The position numbers were made by a program, and so were the translations under genes. Shown here piece after piece: positions 34,123 through 43,204 of a stretch of DNA of 47,803 nt. The notes beneath the pieces were generated by a model that saw only the letters and a list, made by a program, of their open reading frames with translations, had not been told where the DNA came from and did no database searches. Location: contig NZ_AZGA01000019.1 of assembly GCF_001436375.1 (NCBI RefSeq), positions 1 through 47,803 of the forward strand, read 5' to 3'. The stretch is from Agrilactobacillus composti DSM 18527 = JCM 14202. GTDB taxonomy: Bacteria; Bacillota; Bacilli; Lactobacillales; Lactobacillaceae. Each line of letters begins with the position of its first letter. Positions within the stretch are counted from its first letter, which is position 1.

Positions 34123-34156
34123 TGGTTGGTATACCTGGGGAAATCGGGCCAATTTC

Positions 34157-34188
34157 CAAAAAAACAAGGCCCCAAAGGACCTTGTTTT
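34157..34188 (-). terminator. Terminator after the nitric oxide reductase gene
   Basis: AAAACAAGG...CCTTGTTTT with T run on the minus strand; the stem arms are almost the same as those of the terminator at 37700-37732. Confidence 0.75.
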
Positions 34189-34212
34189 GCTGAAATTTAA
34201 CCGGTTGATTCT

Positions 34213-36540
34213 TTAATTTTGATCCCACTCTTGATGGGAGTCGGCCATGGCTTTATTTTGGGCCGGCTTCAAATTACGTACGATCTTGTAGACCACTACC
34301 AGTAAGACCACCACCCCAGCGGTAAAGATCAAATCGGGGATGATCCTTAACCATAACAAGGTGGCTACGGTGGAACCATGATAGAAACTCAAGAGCCGGG
34401 CATGCCAGTAACCATTGGTCAAGGCATCTTTTAATTGTAAGGTCCCCACGGGCATTAGGGTGATGAAGGTCATCCCCGCTAAGCCAATGTTTAATAGCCA
34501 ACAAGCCCGTTTGAGCCATTTTTCCAGTTTGGCGGTCCAAATTTCTTTTTTAGAAATATTCCGCAGGGTATATAACATAATGGCAATGGAGAACATGCCA
34601 TAAACCCCGGCCATGGAACCATGGGCATGGGCCGACGTCCATTGGGTGCCATGTTCAAAGTAATTGATGGCCGGTGCGTTGATCAAAAAGCCCAAGGCCC
34701 CAGCCCCGATGGCATTCCAAATCCCCGTGGCCGCTAAGAACATGAAAGTCCCCTTGTAGGGAAATTCCAATTGGCTTTCTTTATAAACTTTATAGTGGGT
34801 CCAAGCTTCCCAAATCAATAAGCATAAGGGGATGACTTCTAAAGCGGAGAAACAAGCCCCCAGGGACAGCCAGATATTGTGATCACCTTGCCACCAATAA
34901 TGATGGCCCATGCCCACGACCCCGGCACCTAATAATAAGGTCAATTGGAAATACAAGGCCCGAATCGTAGATTTGCTGGTGGTGAGTTTCATATCCACCA
35001 TTAACCAACCGATGAGGATCACGGCAAAGGATTCAAAGATACCTTCCACCCAAAGATGGACGATCCACCAGCGCCAGTAATCGGCAAAGGTCACATGGGA
35101 GTTTGGCAAAATGAATAAGGAAGCCAGATAAAAGGCCGGAATGGCAATGGCCCCTAAGAATAACAAGGTGGTCAAACGGGTGCGGTCGGTACTGGTGCCA
35201 GCCTCGCCCTTGTGGCGAATCGCTGGGATAAAGCCCCGCATCAAGATCACGATCCACAACAACATGGCCACAATAAACAGCCATTGCCAGGCTTTACCCA
35301 TTTCTAAGTATTCCCAGCCGAAGTGCCCAATGAGCCACCAGCCTTTTTTAACAAAGCCTAAAATGTCGCCCCATTCTCCTAACATACTGCCAGCAACCAC
35401 CACCAGTAAGCCATAGAACAGGGTATTCACCAAGGCCCCTTGGTGTTTAGGTTCACGGCCCCGAATCCGGGGTACCACATAAATCCCCGTGGCGAGCCAG
35501 GCCGTGGCTACCCAGAAAATAACCAATTGCAAATGCCAAGTTTTGGCTAAGTTAAAGGGCCAAATATTTTGCAGCGGAATCCCGAAGAAACTATTTTCCA
35601 CATAGTAGTGGGCCATTAACTCCCCTAATAAAATTTGCACGAGGAATAAGACCATTACCAATAAGAAGAATTTCCCCGTCTTGCGTTGACTGTCGGAAAT
35701 CGGCAGATCCGGGTCGATCCGCGGCGGCTTATTTTTACCGTAGGCAAATTCCATATCAAAGTTATAACGCCGTTGCACCCAGATGATGACCCCCACCCCG
35801 GCCACTAAGATGGCCACGGAAATAGCCGTCCAAATCATAGCCTCTGCGGGCATGGTATTGCCGGCGTCTAAATCATAGGGCCAGTTGTTGGTGTAAGAAA
35901 AGTTTTGGCCCGGCCGATTGGTGGAAGCCATCCAAGCTCCCCAAAAGAAGAAACTGGATAGCTGATCCACCTTATTACCCCGGACCATGTAGGCCCCGGT
36001 ATTGTTCTTGATCATGTTCTCCGGCAAACCCGCTTGTCTAGGATTATTGATGAACTCCCGGCGATAATAGCGCTGTAAGTAAGTGAAGCCAGCGGCCTGG
36101 GCGGGACTTAAGGTCAAGGTATCGGCTTTTTGAGAATAGCGATTGACCTTGATCTCTTTTTTCACCACCCCTTTGATCCCCTCTTGTTGCAGATCAGAAA
36201 GGTCCCCCCAAGCTTTGTGGTACTTGGTTTGAGCATAATAGCGGTGCATCCCCTTTAAATAAACATGCAGGGCTTGGGCGGTGTAATCCGGCCCTAAATA
36301 AGAGCCATTGCCTAAGTAAGTGCCATAATCCGTCAAACCATAGCGTTCATAGACGGCTTGACCACTGAGTAATGTTTTATGTGAGACTAACGTGTTACCG
36401 TTAGTGTTGACGATTTTTGCAGGCCTAGGGGCTTCATTTTTGAATATCAAGAAACCACCGGCAATTAAAATAGAAAAAACAACAATTAGTACCGTAATGA
36501 GTATCTTCGTGAGCCTAGCATAAGGCTTTGATGTACGCAT
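34213..36540 (-). CDS. norB: Quinol-dependent nitric oxide reductase (qNOR)
   Basis: A 775-residue single-subunit enzyme of the heme-copper oxidase superfamily that reduces NO to N2O with quinol electrons. A first helix and an extracytoplasmic domain (YGLTDYGTYLGNGSYLGPDYTAQ region, about 60-90) lack any CxxCH heme c site, which marks the qNOR type. Then come about 13 helices with TWHLQLVIFW (heme ligand His), HLWVEGIFESF (about 493, active-site Glu), HYWWQGDHN (about 543, Fe-B histidines) and TSAHAHGSMAG (about 635, heme ligands). GGAGGAGGG precedes ATG 36538-36540. Lactobacilli do not make heme, so activity should need external heme and quinone; NO detoxification is the likely role. Confidence 0.95.
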   Translation of the reverse strand: MRTSKPYARLTKILITVLIVVFSILIAGGFLIFKNEAPRPAKIVNTNGNTLVSHKTLLSGQAVYERYGLTDYGTYLGNGSYLGPDYTAQALHVYLKGMHRYYAQTKYHKAWGDLSDLQQEGIKGVVKKEIKVNRYSQKADTLTLSPAQAAGFTYLQRYYRREFINNPRQAGLPENMIKNNTGAYMVRGNKVDQLSSFFFWGAWMASTNRPGQNFSYTNNWPYDLDAGNTMPAEAMIWTAISVAILVAGVGVIIWVQRRYNFDMEFAYGKNKPPRIDPDLPISDSQRKTGKFFLLVMVLFLVQILLGELMAHYYVENSFFGIPLQNIWPFNLAKTWHLQLVIFWVATAWLATGIYVVPRIRGREPKHQGALVNTLFYGLLVVVAGSMLGEWGDILGFVKKGWWLIGHFGWEYLEMGKAWQWLFIVAMLLWIVILMRGFIPAIRHKGEAGTSTDRTRLTTLLFLGAIAIPAFYLASLFILPNSHVTFADYWRWWIVHLWVEGIFESFAVILIGWLMVDMKLTTSKSTIRALYFQLTLLLGAGVVGMGHHYWWQGDHNIWLSLGACFSALEVIPLCLLIWEAWTHYKVYKESQLEFPYKGTFMFLAATGIWNAIGAGALGFLINAPAINYFEHGTQWTSAHAHGSMAGVYGMFSIAIMLYTLRNISKKEIWTAKLEKWLKRACWLLNIGLAGMTFITLMPVGTLQLKDALTNGYWHARLLSFYHGSTVATLLWLRIIPDLIFTAGVVVLLVVVYKIVRNLKPAQNKAMADSHQEWDQN

Positions 36541-36841
36541 TAGTGAACCCTCCTCCTTGATCCATGTCACAGCTAGCGGTAAACCGCTGCCATAAAAATA
36601 TTAACACGGAATATTCCAAAAATATATAGATAATTGTCAAGAAAGGGGTTAAATAACGATACGCTACAGCTAAAATAAGCCCACAGCAACGCTAGATAGC
36701 TATTAAATAATTTCTATATCGGCCTTTAATTCTCATCGAATTTACTTTTTGATATATTTTTGGCATAATTAAGCCATAACTTAATTTCATTTCTGGCAAA
36801 TCATGGTATGATACACCTATACGAAATAGAGGTTAAACGAC
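36541..36841. promoter_or_regulatory. Divergent norB/XRE regulator control region
   Basis: About 300 bases, AT-rich. For norB (minus), TTGACA (complement of 36635-36640) lies 18 bases before a weak GAATAT, which overlaps the palindrome GGAATATTCC at 36608-36617, a candidate operator. AGCGGT-TT-ACCGCT forms a hairpin in the norB leader (about 36572-36585). For the regulator (plus), an extended -10 TGG-TATGAT (36802-36810 region) with TTTCAT upstream at 16-base spacing lies about 30 bases before the start. No small peptide gene was seen. Confidence 0.45.
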
Positions 36842-37717
36842 ATGATCAATCTTGAGAAATTCATTGCCCGCCGCAAGGCCCTGGGGCTATCCCAGCAAGA
36901 ATTGGCCGCGGGTATTTGTACCCAGGCCACCTTGAGCAAGTTAGAGCGCAATGGCCGGATTCCATCTTTAAAAATTATGACCCAGCTTTGCGAACGCCTG
37001 GATTTGACTTTAAACGACCTATTATTGACCGACCCTAATACGTCCCTGGTCAAGGCCACCTTAGAAAAAGCGGAGTTTGAACTCATCACCTTGGAATATG
37101 CTCAGGCCAAAGCCCAACTGGCCAAAATCAACACCAAGGACCTGCCGGATACCCTGACAGAAATGACCTACTACTACCTGTTAGGCTACGTCCAAGTCTT
37201 GGGGGGCACCGAACCTTTAACGGCTTTATTTTATTTCAACCAAATTCTGACGGACTTAGACCCCAAGGGCCAGACTATCTTTTCATTGCTGGCCTATACC
37301 GGTAGCGGCTTAGTCTACAGCCGCCAAGGTAAAAATGACCAGGCGGAATTTTACTTTAACAAAGTTTTTAAGCAAATTTATCACACCCAGGCCACCGACG
37401 CCCAATCCGTGGGCCGGATTTTAAACATGTTGTTTTTCTGTGCCCAATTTTATGCCAAAATCAACGAGTTAAAAGTCAGCAATGCCCTGTTGGATTATGC
37501 CTACAAGCTCAGCGCCAAGTACCATGTGACCTATTACGTGGCCCGGGTATTGGCCTTAAAAGCTGAAAATACCCACAAGGCCGCCGGATCCCCGGTTGAA
37601 GTTAAAAAATTGCTGACCAGCGCCCGGGTATTTGCGGAATTCAATGAAAATGATCAATTGCTCAAACAGATCCAAACCCTCTGGGACGCTCTGGACACTA
37701 AAAAAACAAGGCCGTGA
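36842..37717 (+). CDS. XRE-family regulator with TPR-like C-terminal domain (Rgg/PlcR-like)
   Basis: A 291-residue protein. Residues 4-58 form a lambda-repressor-type HTH (FIARRKALGLSQQELAAGICTQATLSKLERNGRIPSLKIM). The rest is helical with TPR-like repeats (for example YYYLLGYVQVLGG and QAEFYFNKVFKQI), the architecture of RNPP/Rgg-type and related regulators that sometimes sense peptides. No cognate peptide gene is visible. It is divergent from norB, so it may regulate it. The stop codon lies in the loop of its terminator hairpin. Confidence 0.82.
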   Translation: MINLEKFIARRKALGLSQQELAAGICTQATLSKLERNGRIPSLKIMTQLCERLDLTLNDLLLTDPNTSLVKATLEKAEFELITLEYAQAKAQLAKINTKDLPDTLTEMTYYYLLGYVQVLGGTEPLTALFYFNQILTDLDPKGQTIFSLLAYTGSGLVYSRQGKNDQAEFYFNKVFKQIYHTQATDAQSVGRILNMLFFCAQFYAKINELKVSNALLDYAYKLSAKYHVTYYVARVLALKAENTHKAAGSPVEVKKLLTSARVFAEFNENDQLLKQIQTLWDALDTKKTRP

Positions 37718-37732
37718 TCGCCTTGTTTTTTT
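37700..37732. terminator. Bidirectional terminator overlapping the regulator stop codon
   Basis: AAAACAAGGC and GCCTTGTTTT enclose a 7-base loop that contains the TGA stop (37715-37717). T7 follows; A-run precedes, so it can also serve the convergent phosphatase gene. Confidence 0.8.
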
Positions 37733-37754
37733 AGTGGTTGTAAATTTAACTGCT

Positions 37755-38501
37755 TTAGTCCAAGTATAACTGACGAAAACGGGCCACTTCCGCCTCGGAC
37801 AATTTTAGACCCTGTTGGACATAATTAGCGAAGGATCCGAATTTTGTATTGATCACCTGAAAATAATGGGTCAGATAATCCCCATCCACCATCAAAGCCG
37901 TACCGATGGCTTTTAATTGCTGGTCGGCGAAGCCCTGTTGCTTCAAGTCTGCTAAAATTTGGGCGTTGGCGGTTTTCCGGGCAGCATTGGTTTGCAGATA
38001 GTCGGCTAAAATGTCCTGGTCGCTGACCCCCAATAGCTTCAAAATCAAGGCCGCAGCCACCCCCGTGCGGTCTTTACCGGCGAAACAGTGGAAAATAGTA
38101 GGTTCGGCCACTTGTAATAAATCTTGCAAAAATTGGTGATAGCCCTTTTGAGCGGAATCACTGAGGGCTAGCTGGGTATAGGTGGCCAGCATATTTTCAT
38201 GAACATTGCCCTTTTCAGTGATCATTTGCCCTAGGCTGGCATTATTAGTGGTGGCATCCTTTAAAATATCTTGCACCACATAAGTCACCCCGGGCCAAAG
38301 GGTATCTGAATAATCAGCCCGCTCGTCGGCACTGCGCATATCCACGATGCGCTTGATACCTAGATCGTTAGCTAAATACTGCTGTTGCTTTGCGGTCAAT
38401 TCAAATAATTGGCCGGAGCGGTATAACAGACCCGCTTTGACGGTTTGCCCCTGGTCATTTTGATACCCACCCATTGAACGTAAATTTGTAATTTTTTCCA
38501 A
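37755..38501 (-). CDS. Tyrosine/dual-specificity protein phosphatase (Y_phosphatase3 family)
   Basis: A 248-residue phosphatase. The active-site loop HCFAGKDRTG spans residues 138-147, with nucleophile C139 and R145. Other family segments are NLRSMGGY at the start, LLYRSGQLFEL, and VDMRSADERA with the general-acid region. Related proteins act on phosphotyrosine or phosphoinositides, and there is no signal peptide. Start is TTG 38499-38501 preceded by AAAGGGTG. It stands alone between a shared terminator and the terminator of the large activase gene. Confidence 0.88.
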   Translation of the reverse strand: MEKITNLRSMGGYQNDQGQTVKAGLLYRSGQLFELTAKQQQYLANDLGIKRIVDMRSADERADYSDTLWPGVTYVVQDILKDATTNNASLGQMITEKGNVHENMLATYTQLALSDSAQKGYHQFLQDLLQVAEPTIFHCFAGKDRTGVAAALILKLLGVSDQDILADYLQTNAARKTANAQILADLKQQGFADQQLKAIGTALMVDGDYLTHYFQVINTKFGSFANYVQQGLKLSEAEVARFRQLYLD

Positions 38502-38597
38502 TTTTGTTGCACCCTTTCGGCAGAGCCATAATCAACCCAGCCCAGTTTTAAACAAATTTCTAATCCATCATATCACGGTAGTCCGCCAATGGCATCC

Positions 38598-38640
38598 AAA
38601 AAGTGGCGTGGCCTAATTCCGGGGAATTATACCACACCAC
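38598..38640 (-). terminator. Long hairpin terminator after the activase-like gene
   Basis: On the minus strand GTGG-T-GTGG-TA-TAATTCC pairs with GGAATTA-GG-CCAC-G-CCAC, followed by T5 at 38598-38602. It is the expected end of the 1444-residue gene. Confidence 0.7.
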
Positions 38641-38661
38641 TGATCACAATTTTTTAACCTA

Positions 38662-41600
38662 TTAATGTTTTACATAAGCCGTAACCGATTGGTTTAAATC
38701 CTGCCCTTGGGTGCTAATAGGCACGTCTTCCGGTTCATTATCGGCAGCCAAGTTCTTGTTGGCCGAAGCTAACATCAAACGGATCCGATTCAATTGGTTC
38801 ACCACGGAGACCCCGGGATCGTAGTCAATTGGAGCAATGTTTGCTTTAGGATATTGCCGCCGCAATTCTTTGACCACGCCTTTGCCCACCACGTGGTTAG
38901 GCAAGCAGCCAAAGGGTTGCATACAAATGATATTATCCACGTTATCATCCAACAATTCGATCATTTCCCCGGTCAAGAACCAACCTTCACCAGTTTGGTT
39001 CCCCAAGTTCAAAATCTTGCTGGCGGATTTAGCCAAGTCGGCAATCTTGGCAATGCCGTTGAAGCGGCTGGAAGCTTGCAGAGCTTTTTGCATGGGTTTT
39101 TGCAGTTGGGTGATCAATTTGATACCGGCGTTGGCGATAATTTCGGACTTCAGTGGCATCCCGAATTGATCATGTTTGATTTTTTGGTTATACAAGGAGT
39201 AATTCATGAAACCGGCGATATCTGGTACCACGGCTTCAGCCCCTTCATTTTCCAATAATTCCACAATATTGTTGTTGGCAATTGGCGAATATTTCACCAA
39301 AATTTCACCAACTACCCCAACTTTAGGCTTTTGAATGTGTTGTAATGGGATAGTGTCAAAATCTGAGACGATTTGTTGCACATTGCGGCCAAATTCCCGC
39401 AAGTTCCCATTCTTCACATTGTCTTGGACCACTTCTAGCCACTGTTCGTGGAGCTTGTTGATTTCACCCTTATGGATTTCATAAGGCCGGGTGCGATAAA
39501 CCACCCGTTCGAACAAGTCCCCATACAAGAAAGCAATCGCTAAGCGTTTGAGCATCTTAGGGTTGAGCTTGAAGCCATCCCCGGTCTTTTCAGTCCCTTG
39601 GTTACCCATGGACAAGGAAATGACCGGCACTTGCCCAAAGCCAGCATCCCGCAATGCTTTACGGATCAGGGGAATATAGTTAGTGGCCCGGCAGCCGCCC
39701 CCAGTTTGCGTCATTAAAACACTGGTGTTGTTCACGTCATATTGCCCGCTCTTCAACGCTTCGATCATTTGACCAATGGAAATAATGGCCGGATAACAAG
39801 CATCGTTATTCACAAATTTCAAGCCTTCATCCACGGCATTAGGATCCCGGGCTGGTAAGGTCACTACCCGGTAGCCAGAATCATTGAGCACCGTGTCCAC
39901 CAACCCATCTTGGTGAATTGGCGACAACATTGGGATCAAGATCGTGTGTTTTTGCCGCATTTCTTTGGTGAACGGAATTGGTTCTGGGAAATCATACAAT
40001 TTCTTCGGCAGAATTTGCCGTTTCGCCCGTTCGTTCACGGCTGCCTTTAAGGAGCGTAGCCGAATGCGGATGGCCCCCATGTTAGAGCCTTCATCAATCT
40101 TCAACAGGGTATACAACTTGTTGTGTTGGGCTAAAATTTCACCCACTTGGTCCGTGGTAATGGCATCCAAGCCACAGCCAAAGGAATTCAATTGCACTAA
40201 TTCCAGATTAGGTTCTTTAGCCACTACTTCAGCGGCGGCATACAACCGGGCATGGTAAACCCATTGATCCACCACCCGCAAGCCGGATACATCCCCTAAA
40301 TGGGAAATGCTGTCTTCCGTAAGGACATGGAAACCTTCTTGCGTAATGATTTGGGAAATCCCATGGTTGATCTCTGGATCCAAATGATAAGGCCGACCGG
40401 CTAAAACAATCGCCCGTTCGTTCTTTTCATGCAGGCGCATCAATACTTCTTCGCCCCGGTTTTGGATTTTTTGCTTGAAGGCCGCCAATTCTGCCATCCC
40501 TTTTTCAAAGGCAGTCTTCACCTCAGCTTCGGAAACGCCAAAATCTTTGAAGGATTCATAAAGATTGCGCACCGTGGACTTGGTATCGGCTAAATTCAAG
40601 TAAGGATTGCGATAGTCCACTTGGCCATCCCGGATTTCATCCACGTTATTGCGGATGACATCAGAATAGCTTTGGACGATGGGACAATTGAAGTGATTCC
40701 GGGCTTTACTATTTTCTTCCCGTTCATAAACCACCCCAGGGTAGAAAATCGTGTGGATGCCCTTATGGATCAAGGCCATCACGTGGCCGTGGGTCAATTT
40801 GGCCGGGTAACAAACCGTATCACTAGGAATGGTTTCAATCCCTTGTTCATACAAGTCTTTGGTAGACCGGGGCGATAATTCGGCACGAATCCCTAAGTCT
40901 TTAAAGAACGTCGCCCATAATGGGTAGTTTTCATACATATTCAAGACTCTGGGGATACCGATCGTGCCCCGAGTAGCCAATTTCTTACGCAAAGGCCGAT
41001 ATTTAAACAACAGGTCATATTTCTCTTTGACCAAGTTGATTTTAGAATTGGTTTTTTGCAGTTTGATCTGCATGCCCCGGGCTTGGCCCCGTTCACAGCG
41101 ATTCCCGGTGACAAAGCGCCGGCCGTCGTTGAAAACGGTGACCGTTAACTGACAGTTATTTTCGCATAAGCCACAGTGCATGTATTCTTTTTCAGAAGTG
41201 AATTTCGCCATTTCCGCCGTGGATAACAACGTGGTCACGTCATTTTCTTGGTAGTTATCCTGGGCAATGATGGCGGCCCCATAGGCCCCCATCAAACCAG
41301 CGATATTGGGCCGAATGACTTCGTGGCCACTGATCTGTTCAAAGGCCCGCAGAACGGCTTCGTTATAAAAAGTCCCCCCTTGGCACACAATGTGGTGACC
41401 CAAATCTTCAGCCCGGCGAACTTTGATAACTTTATAGAGGGCATTTTTGATAACGGAATAAGATAGGCCTGCGGAGATATCCCCCACCGTGGCCCCTTCT
41501 TTTTGCACTTGTTTAACCTTGGAGTTCATGAAGACGGTACACCGGGACCCCAAGTCAGCGGGTTGTTTGGCCAATAAGGCCACTTTGGCAAAGTCTTTGA

Positions 41601-42996
41601 CATCATACTTCAAAGATTCCGCGAAGGTTTCAATAAAGGAACCACACCCGGAAGAACAAGCTTCATTTAATTGAATCGTGGATAAGGCATCATCTTTCAC
41701 GTGCATGGCCTTCATATCTTGGCCACCAATGTCTAAGATAAAGTCCACGTCTGGTTGGAAATAATGGGCAGCTTTATAGTGAGCCACGGTTTCCACTTCG
41801 CCTAAATCGGCCCGCAGTGCATTTTTGATCAATTGCTCCCCATAACCAGTGACACAGGTCTTGCCAATGGTCACGGCGTCGGGCAATTGGGCATACAAAT
41901 CGTCTAAAATTTCCATGGTTTTCTTCAAGGGATCGCCATCATTTTTACCGTACCAGGTGTATAACAATTTATGGTCTGTACTCATCAAGGCCACTTTCGT
42001 AGTGGTGGAACCTGCGTCAATGCCTAAGAAAGCCACCCCAGCATAACTTGAAAGATCCCGGCTTTTAACCTGCGCCTTAGCATGGCGGGCTCTAAAAGCG
42101 TCTAAATCAGCTTGGGATTCAAATAAAGCCGGCAAGGTATCGCTTAGTTTTAAGGCATCATGATCATCGTGGTCTAGATTTGTTAATAATTGGGTCAAGT
42201 TGGTAATAGGTTGGTCGTCAGCATAAAGGGCCGCTCCTTTAGCCACAAAGAGTTGGGGATTTTCTGGGAAAATCACGTCTTCTGGGGCTAATTTTAAGGT
42301 AGCTATGAAGCGGGCTCGTAGTTCACTCATAAAGTATAAGGGCCCACCTAAAAAGGCCACCTTGCCCTTAATTTTGCGACCTGAAGCTAAGCCAGCAATG
42401 GTCTGATTGACGACGGCTTGGAAAATACTCACAGCGATATCCGCTTTATCCACGCCATCATTGATCAGGGGTTGCACATCAGTCTTGGCAAAGACCCCAC
42501 AACGAGAGGCAATGGGATAGATATGGTGGTAATTCTTGGCCAATTCATTGACCCCATTGGCATCGGTCTTTAACAGGCTGGCCATTTGGTCAATAAACGC
42601 CCCAGTACCCCCGGCGCAGCTGCCGTTCATCCGCTGTTCCATGGCACTGCCAAAGAAAGTGATCTTGGCATCTTCGCCACCTAGCTCAATGGCCACATCG
42701 GTATCAGGAATCAAAGTCTCCACCGTACGGGTACAGGCAATGACTTCTTGGACAAACTTCACCTTTAAAACTTCCGCTAAACCCATGCCCCCAGAACCGG
42801 TAATGGTAAACCGAATGGGTGTATCCGGGGCCAGCTTGGCCTGGGCTTCGGTTAAGATTTTCTTTGTGGCAGTTTTAACATCTGAGTAGTGCCGTTGATA
42901 GGTTTCATATAATTCGTGATTATTATCATCCATAATAACTAATTTAACAGTGGTGGAACCCACATCGATTCCGCCGCGTAAAGCCTTTTGTGTCAT
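38662..42996 (-). CDS. Tandem (R)-2-hydroxyacyl-CoA dehydratase activase-like protein (BcrAD/BadFG ATPase plus DUF2229)
   Basis: A 1444-residue protein. Two ASKHA ATPase domains occur in tandem: GIDVGSTTVKLVI (residue 9 onward) and GIDAGSTTTKVAL (325 onward). In the first, C127 (NGSCAGGTG) and C166 (SRCGVF) match the two cysteines that hold the [4Fe-4S] cluster in HgdC. In the second, C447 (NEACSSGCG) and C486 (SRCTVF) correspond, with an extra C451. A four-Cys region (C608, C611, C615, C634) and a long DUF2229-type region follow, reaching the C-terminus. Activators of this family pass electrons to dehydratases using ATP. GGAGGAGGAG before ATG 42994-42996 fixes the start, 46 codons inside a longer frame. 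No dehydratase partner is nearby. Confidence 0.85.
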   Translation of the reverse strand: MTQKALRGGIDVGSTTVKLVIMDDNNHELYETYQRHYSDVKTATKKILTEAQAKLAPDTPIRFTITGSGGMGLAEVLKVKFVQEVIACTRTVETLIPDTDVAIELGGEDAKITFFGSAMEQRMNGSCAGGTGAFIDQMASLLKTDANGVNELAKNYHHIYPIASRCGVFAKTDVQPLINDGVDKADIAVSIFQAVVNQTIAGLASGRKIKGKVAFLGGPLYFMSELRARFIATLKLAPEDVIFPENPQLFVAKGAALYADDQPITNLTQLLTNLDHDDHDALKLSDTLPALFESQADLDAFRARHAKAQVKSRDLSSYAGVAFLGIDAGSTTTKVALMSTDHKLLYTWYGKNDGDPLKKTMEILDDLYAQLPDAVTIGKTCVTGYGEQLIKNALRADLGEVETVAHYKAAHYFQPDVDFILDIGGQDMKAMHVKDDALSTIQLNEACSSGCGSFIETFAESLKYDVKDFAKVALLAKQPADLGSRCTVFMNSKVKQVQKEGATVGDISAGLSYSVIKNALYKVIKVRRAEDLGHHIVCQGGTFYNEAVLRAFEQISGHEVIRPNIAGLMGAYGAAIIAQDNYQENDVTTLLSTAEMAKFTSEKEYMHCGLCENNCQLTVTVFNDGRRFVTGNRCERGQARGMQIKLQKTNSKINLVKEKYDLLFKYRPLRKKLATRGTIGIPRVLNMYENYPLWATFFKDLGIRAELSPRSTKDLYEQGIETIPSDTVCYPAKLTHGHVMALIHKGIHTIFYPGVVYEREENSKARNHFNCPIVQSYSDVIRNNVDEIRDGQVDYRNPYLNLADTKSTVRNLYESFKDFGVSEAEVKTAFEKGMAELAAFKQKIQNRGEEVLMRLHEKNERAIVLAGRPYHLDPEINHGISQIITQEGFHVLTEDSISHLGDVSGLRVVDQWVYHARLYAAAEVVAKEPNLELVQLNSFGCGLDAITTDQVGEILAQHNKLYTLLKIDEGSNMGAIRIRLRSLKAAVNERAKRQILPKKLYDFPEPIPFTKEMRQKHTILIPMLSPIHQDGLVDTVLNDSGYRVVTLPARDPNAVDEGLKFVNNDACYPAIISIGQMIEALKSGQYDVNNTSVLMTQTGGGCRATNYIPLIRKALRDAGFGQVPVISLSMGNQGTEKTGDGFKLNPKMLKRLAIAFLYGDLFERVVYRTRPYEIHKGEINKLHEQWLEVVQDNVKNGNLREFGRNVQQIVSDFDTIPLQHIQKPKVGVVGEILVKYSPIANNNIVELLENEGAEAVVPDIAGFMNYSLYNQKIKHDQFGMPLKSEIIANAGIKLITQLQKPMQKALQASSRFNGIAKIADLAKSASKILNLGNQTGEGWFLTGEMIELLDDNVDNIICMQPFGCLPNHVVGKGVVKELRRQYPKANIAPIDYDPGVSVVNQLNRIRLMLASANKNLAADNEPEDVPISTQGQDLNQSVTAYVKH

Positions 42997-43049
42997 AAAA
43001 ACTCCTCCTCCAGGCTGACCCAACAGTGGTTGTTTAACCAACACTGCGT

Positions 43050-43081
43050 TTGTTATACTATACTCGTTAAGTTTATAACAA
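43050..43081. promoter_or_regulatory. Inverted repeat over the activase-like gene promoter
   Basis: TTGTTATA-N16-TATAACAA. On the minus strand its arms coincide with a TTGTTA/TATAAC promoter (spacing 18). A further hairpin-forming repeat, CAGTGGTT...AACCAACACTG, lies at 43024-43046 in the leader. The divergent TetR gene makes this a likely operator. Confidence 0.5.
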
Positions 43082-43204
43082 GATTGGCTAAAAACAATCA
43101 TCAAATGTCCGCAAAGTATTTGGATAAGCAACACCTGTTGGAAAACGTTGTCTAAACAAGAGATTCTTTTGAGTGTTGTTCAATTTTCAGAAAGAAGTAA
43201 AATC

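Noticed and set aside
36842-37717. A peptide-pheromone (Rgg/SHP-type) quorum-sensing pair.
   Set aside because: The regulator has a TPR-like domain, but no short hydrophobic peptide gene with a ribosome binding site was found on either side.
38794-39258. A 154-codon open frame on the plus strand.
   Set aside because: Antisense to the large activase-like gene, His-rich without any recognisable motif; a frame shadow.
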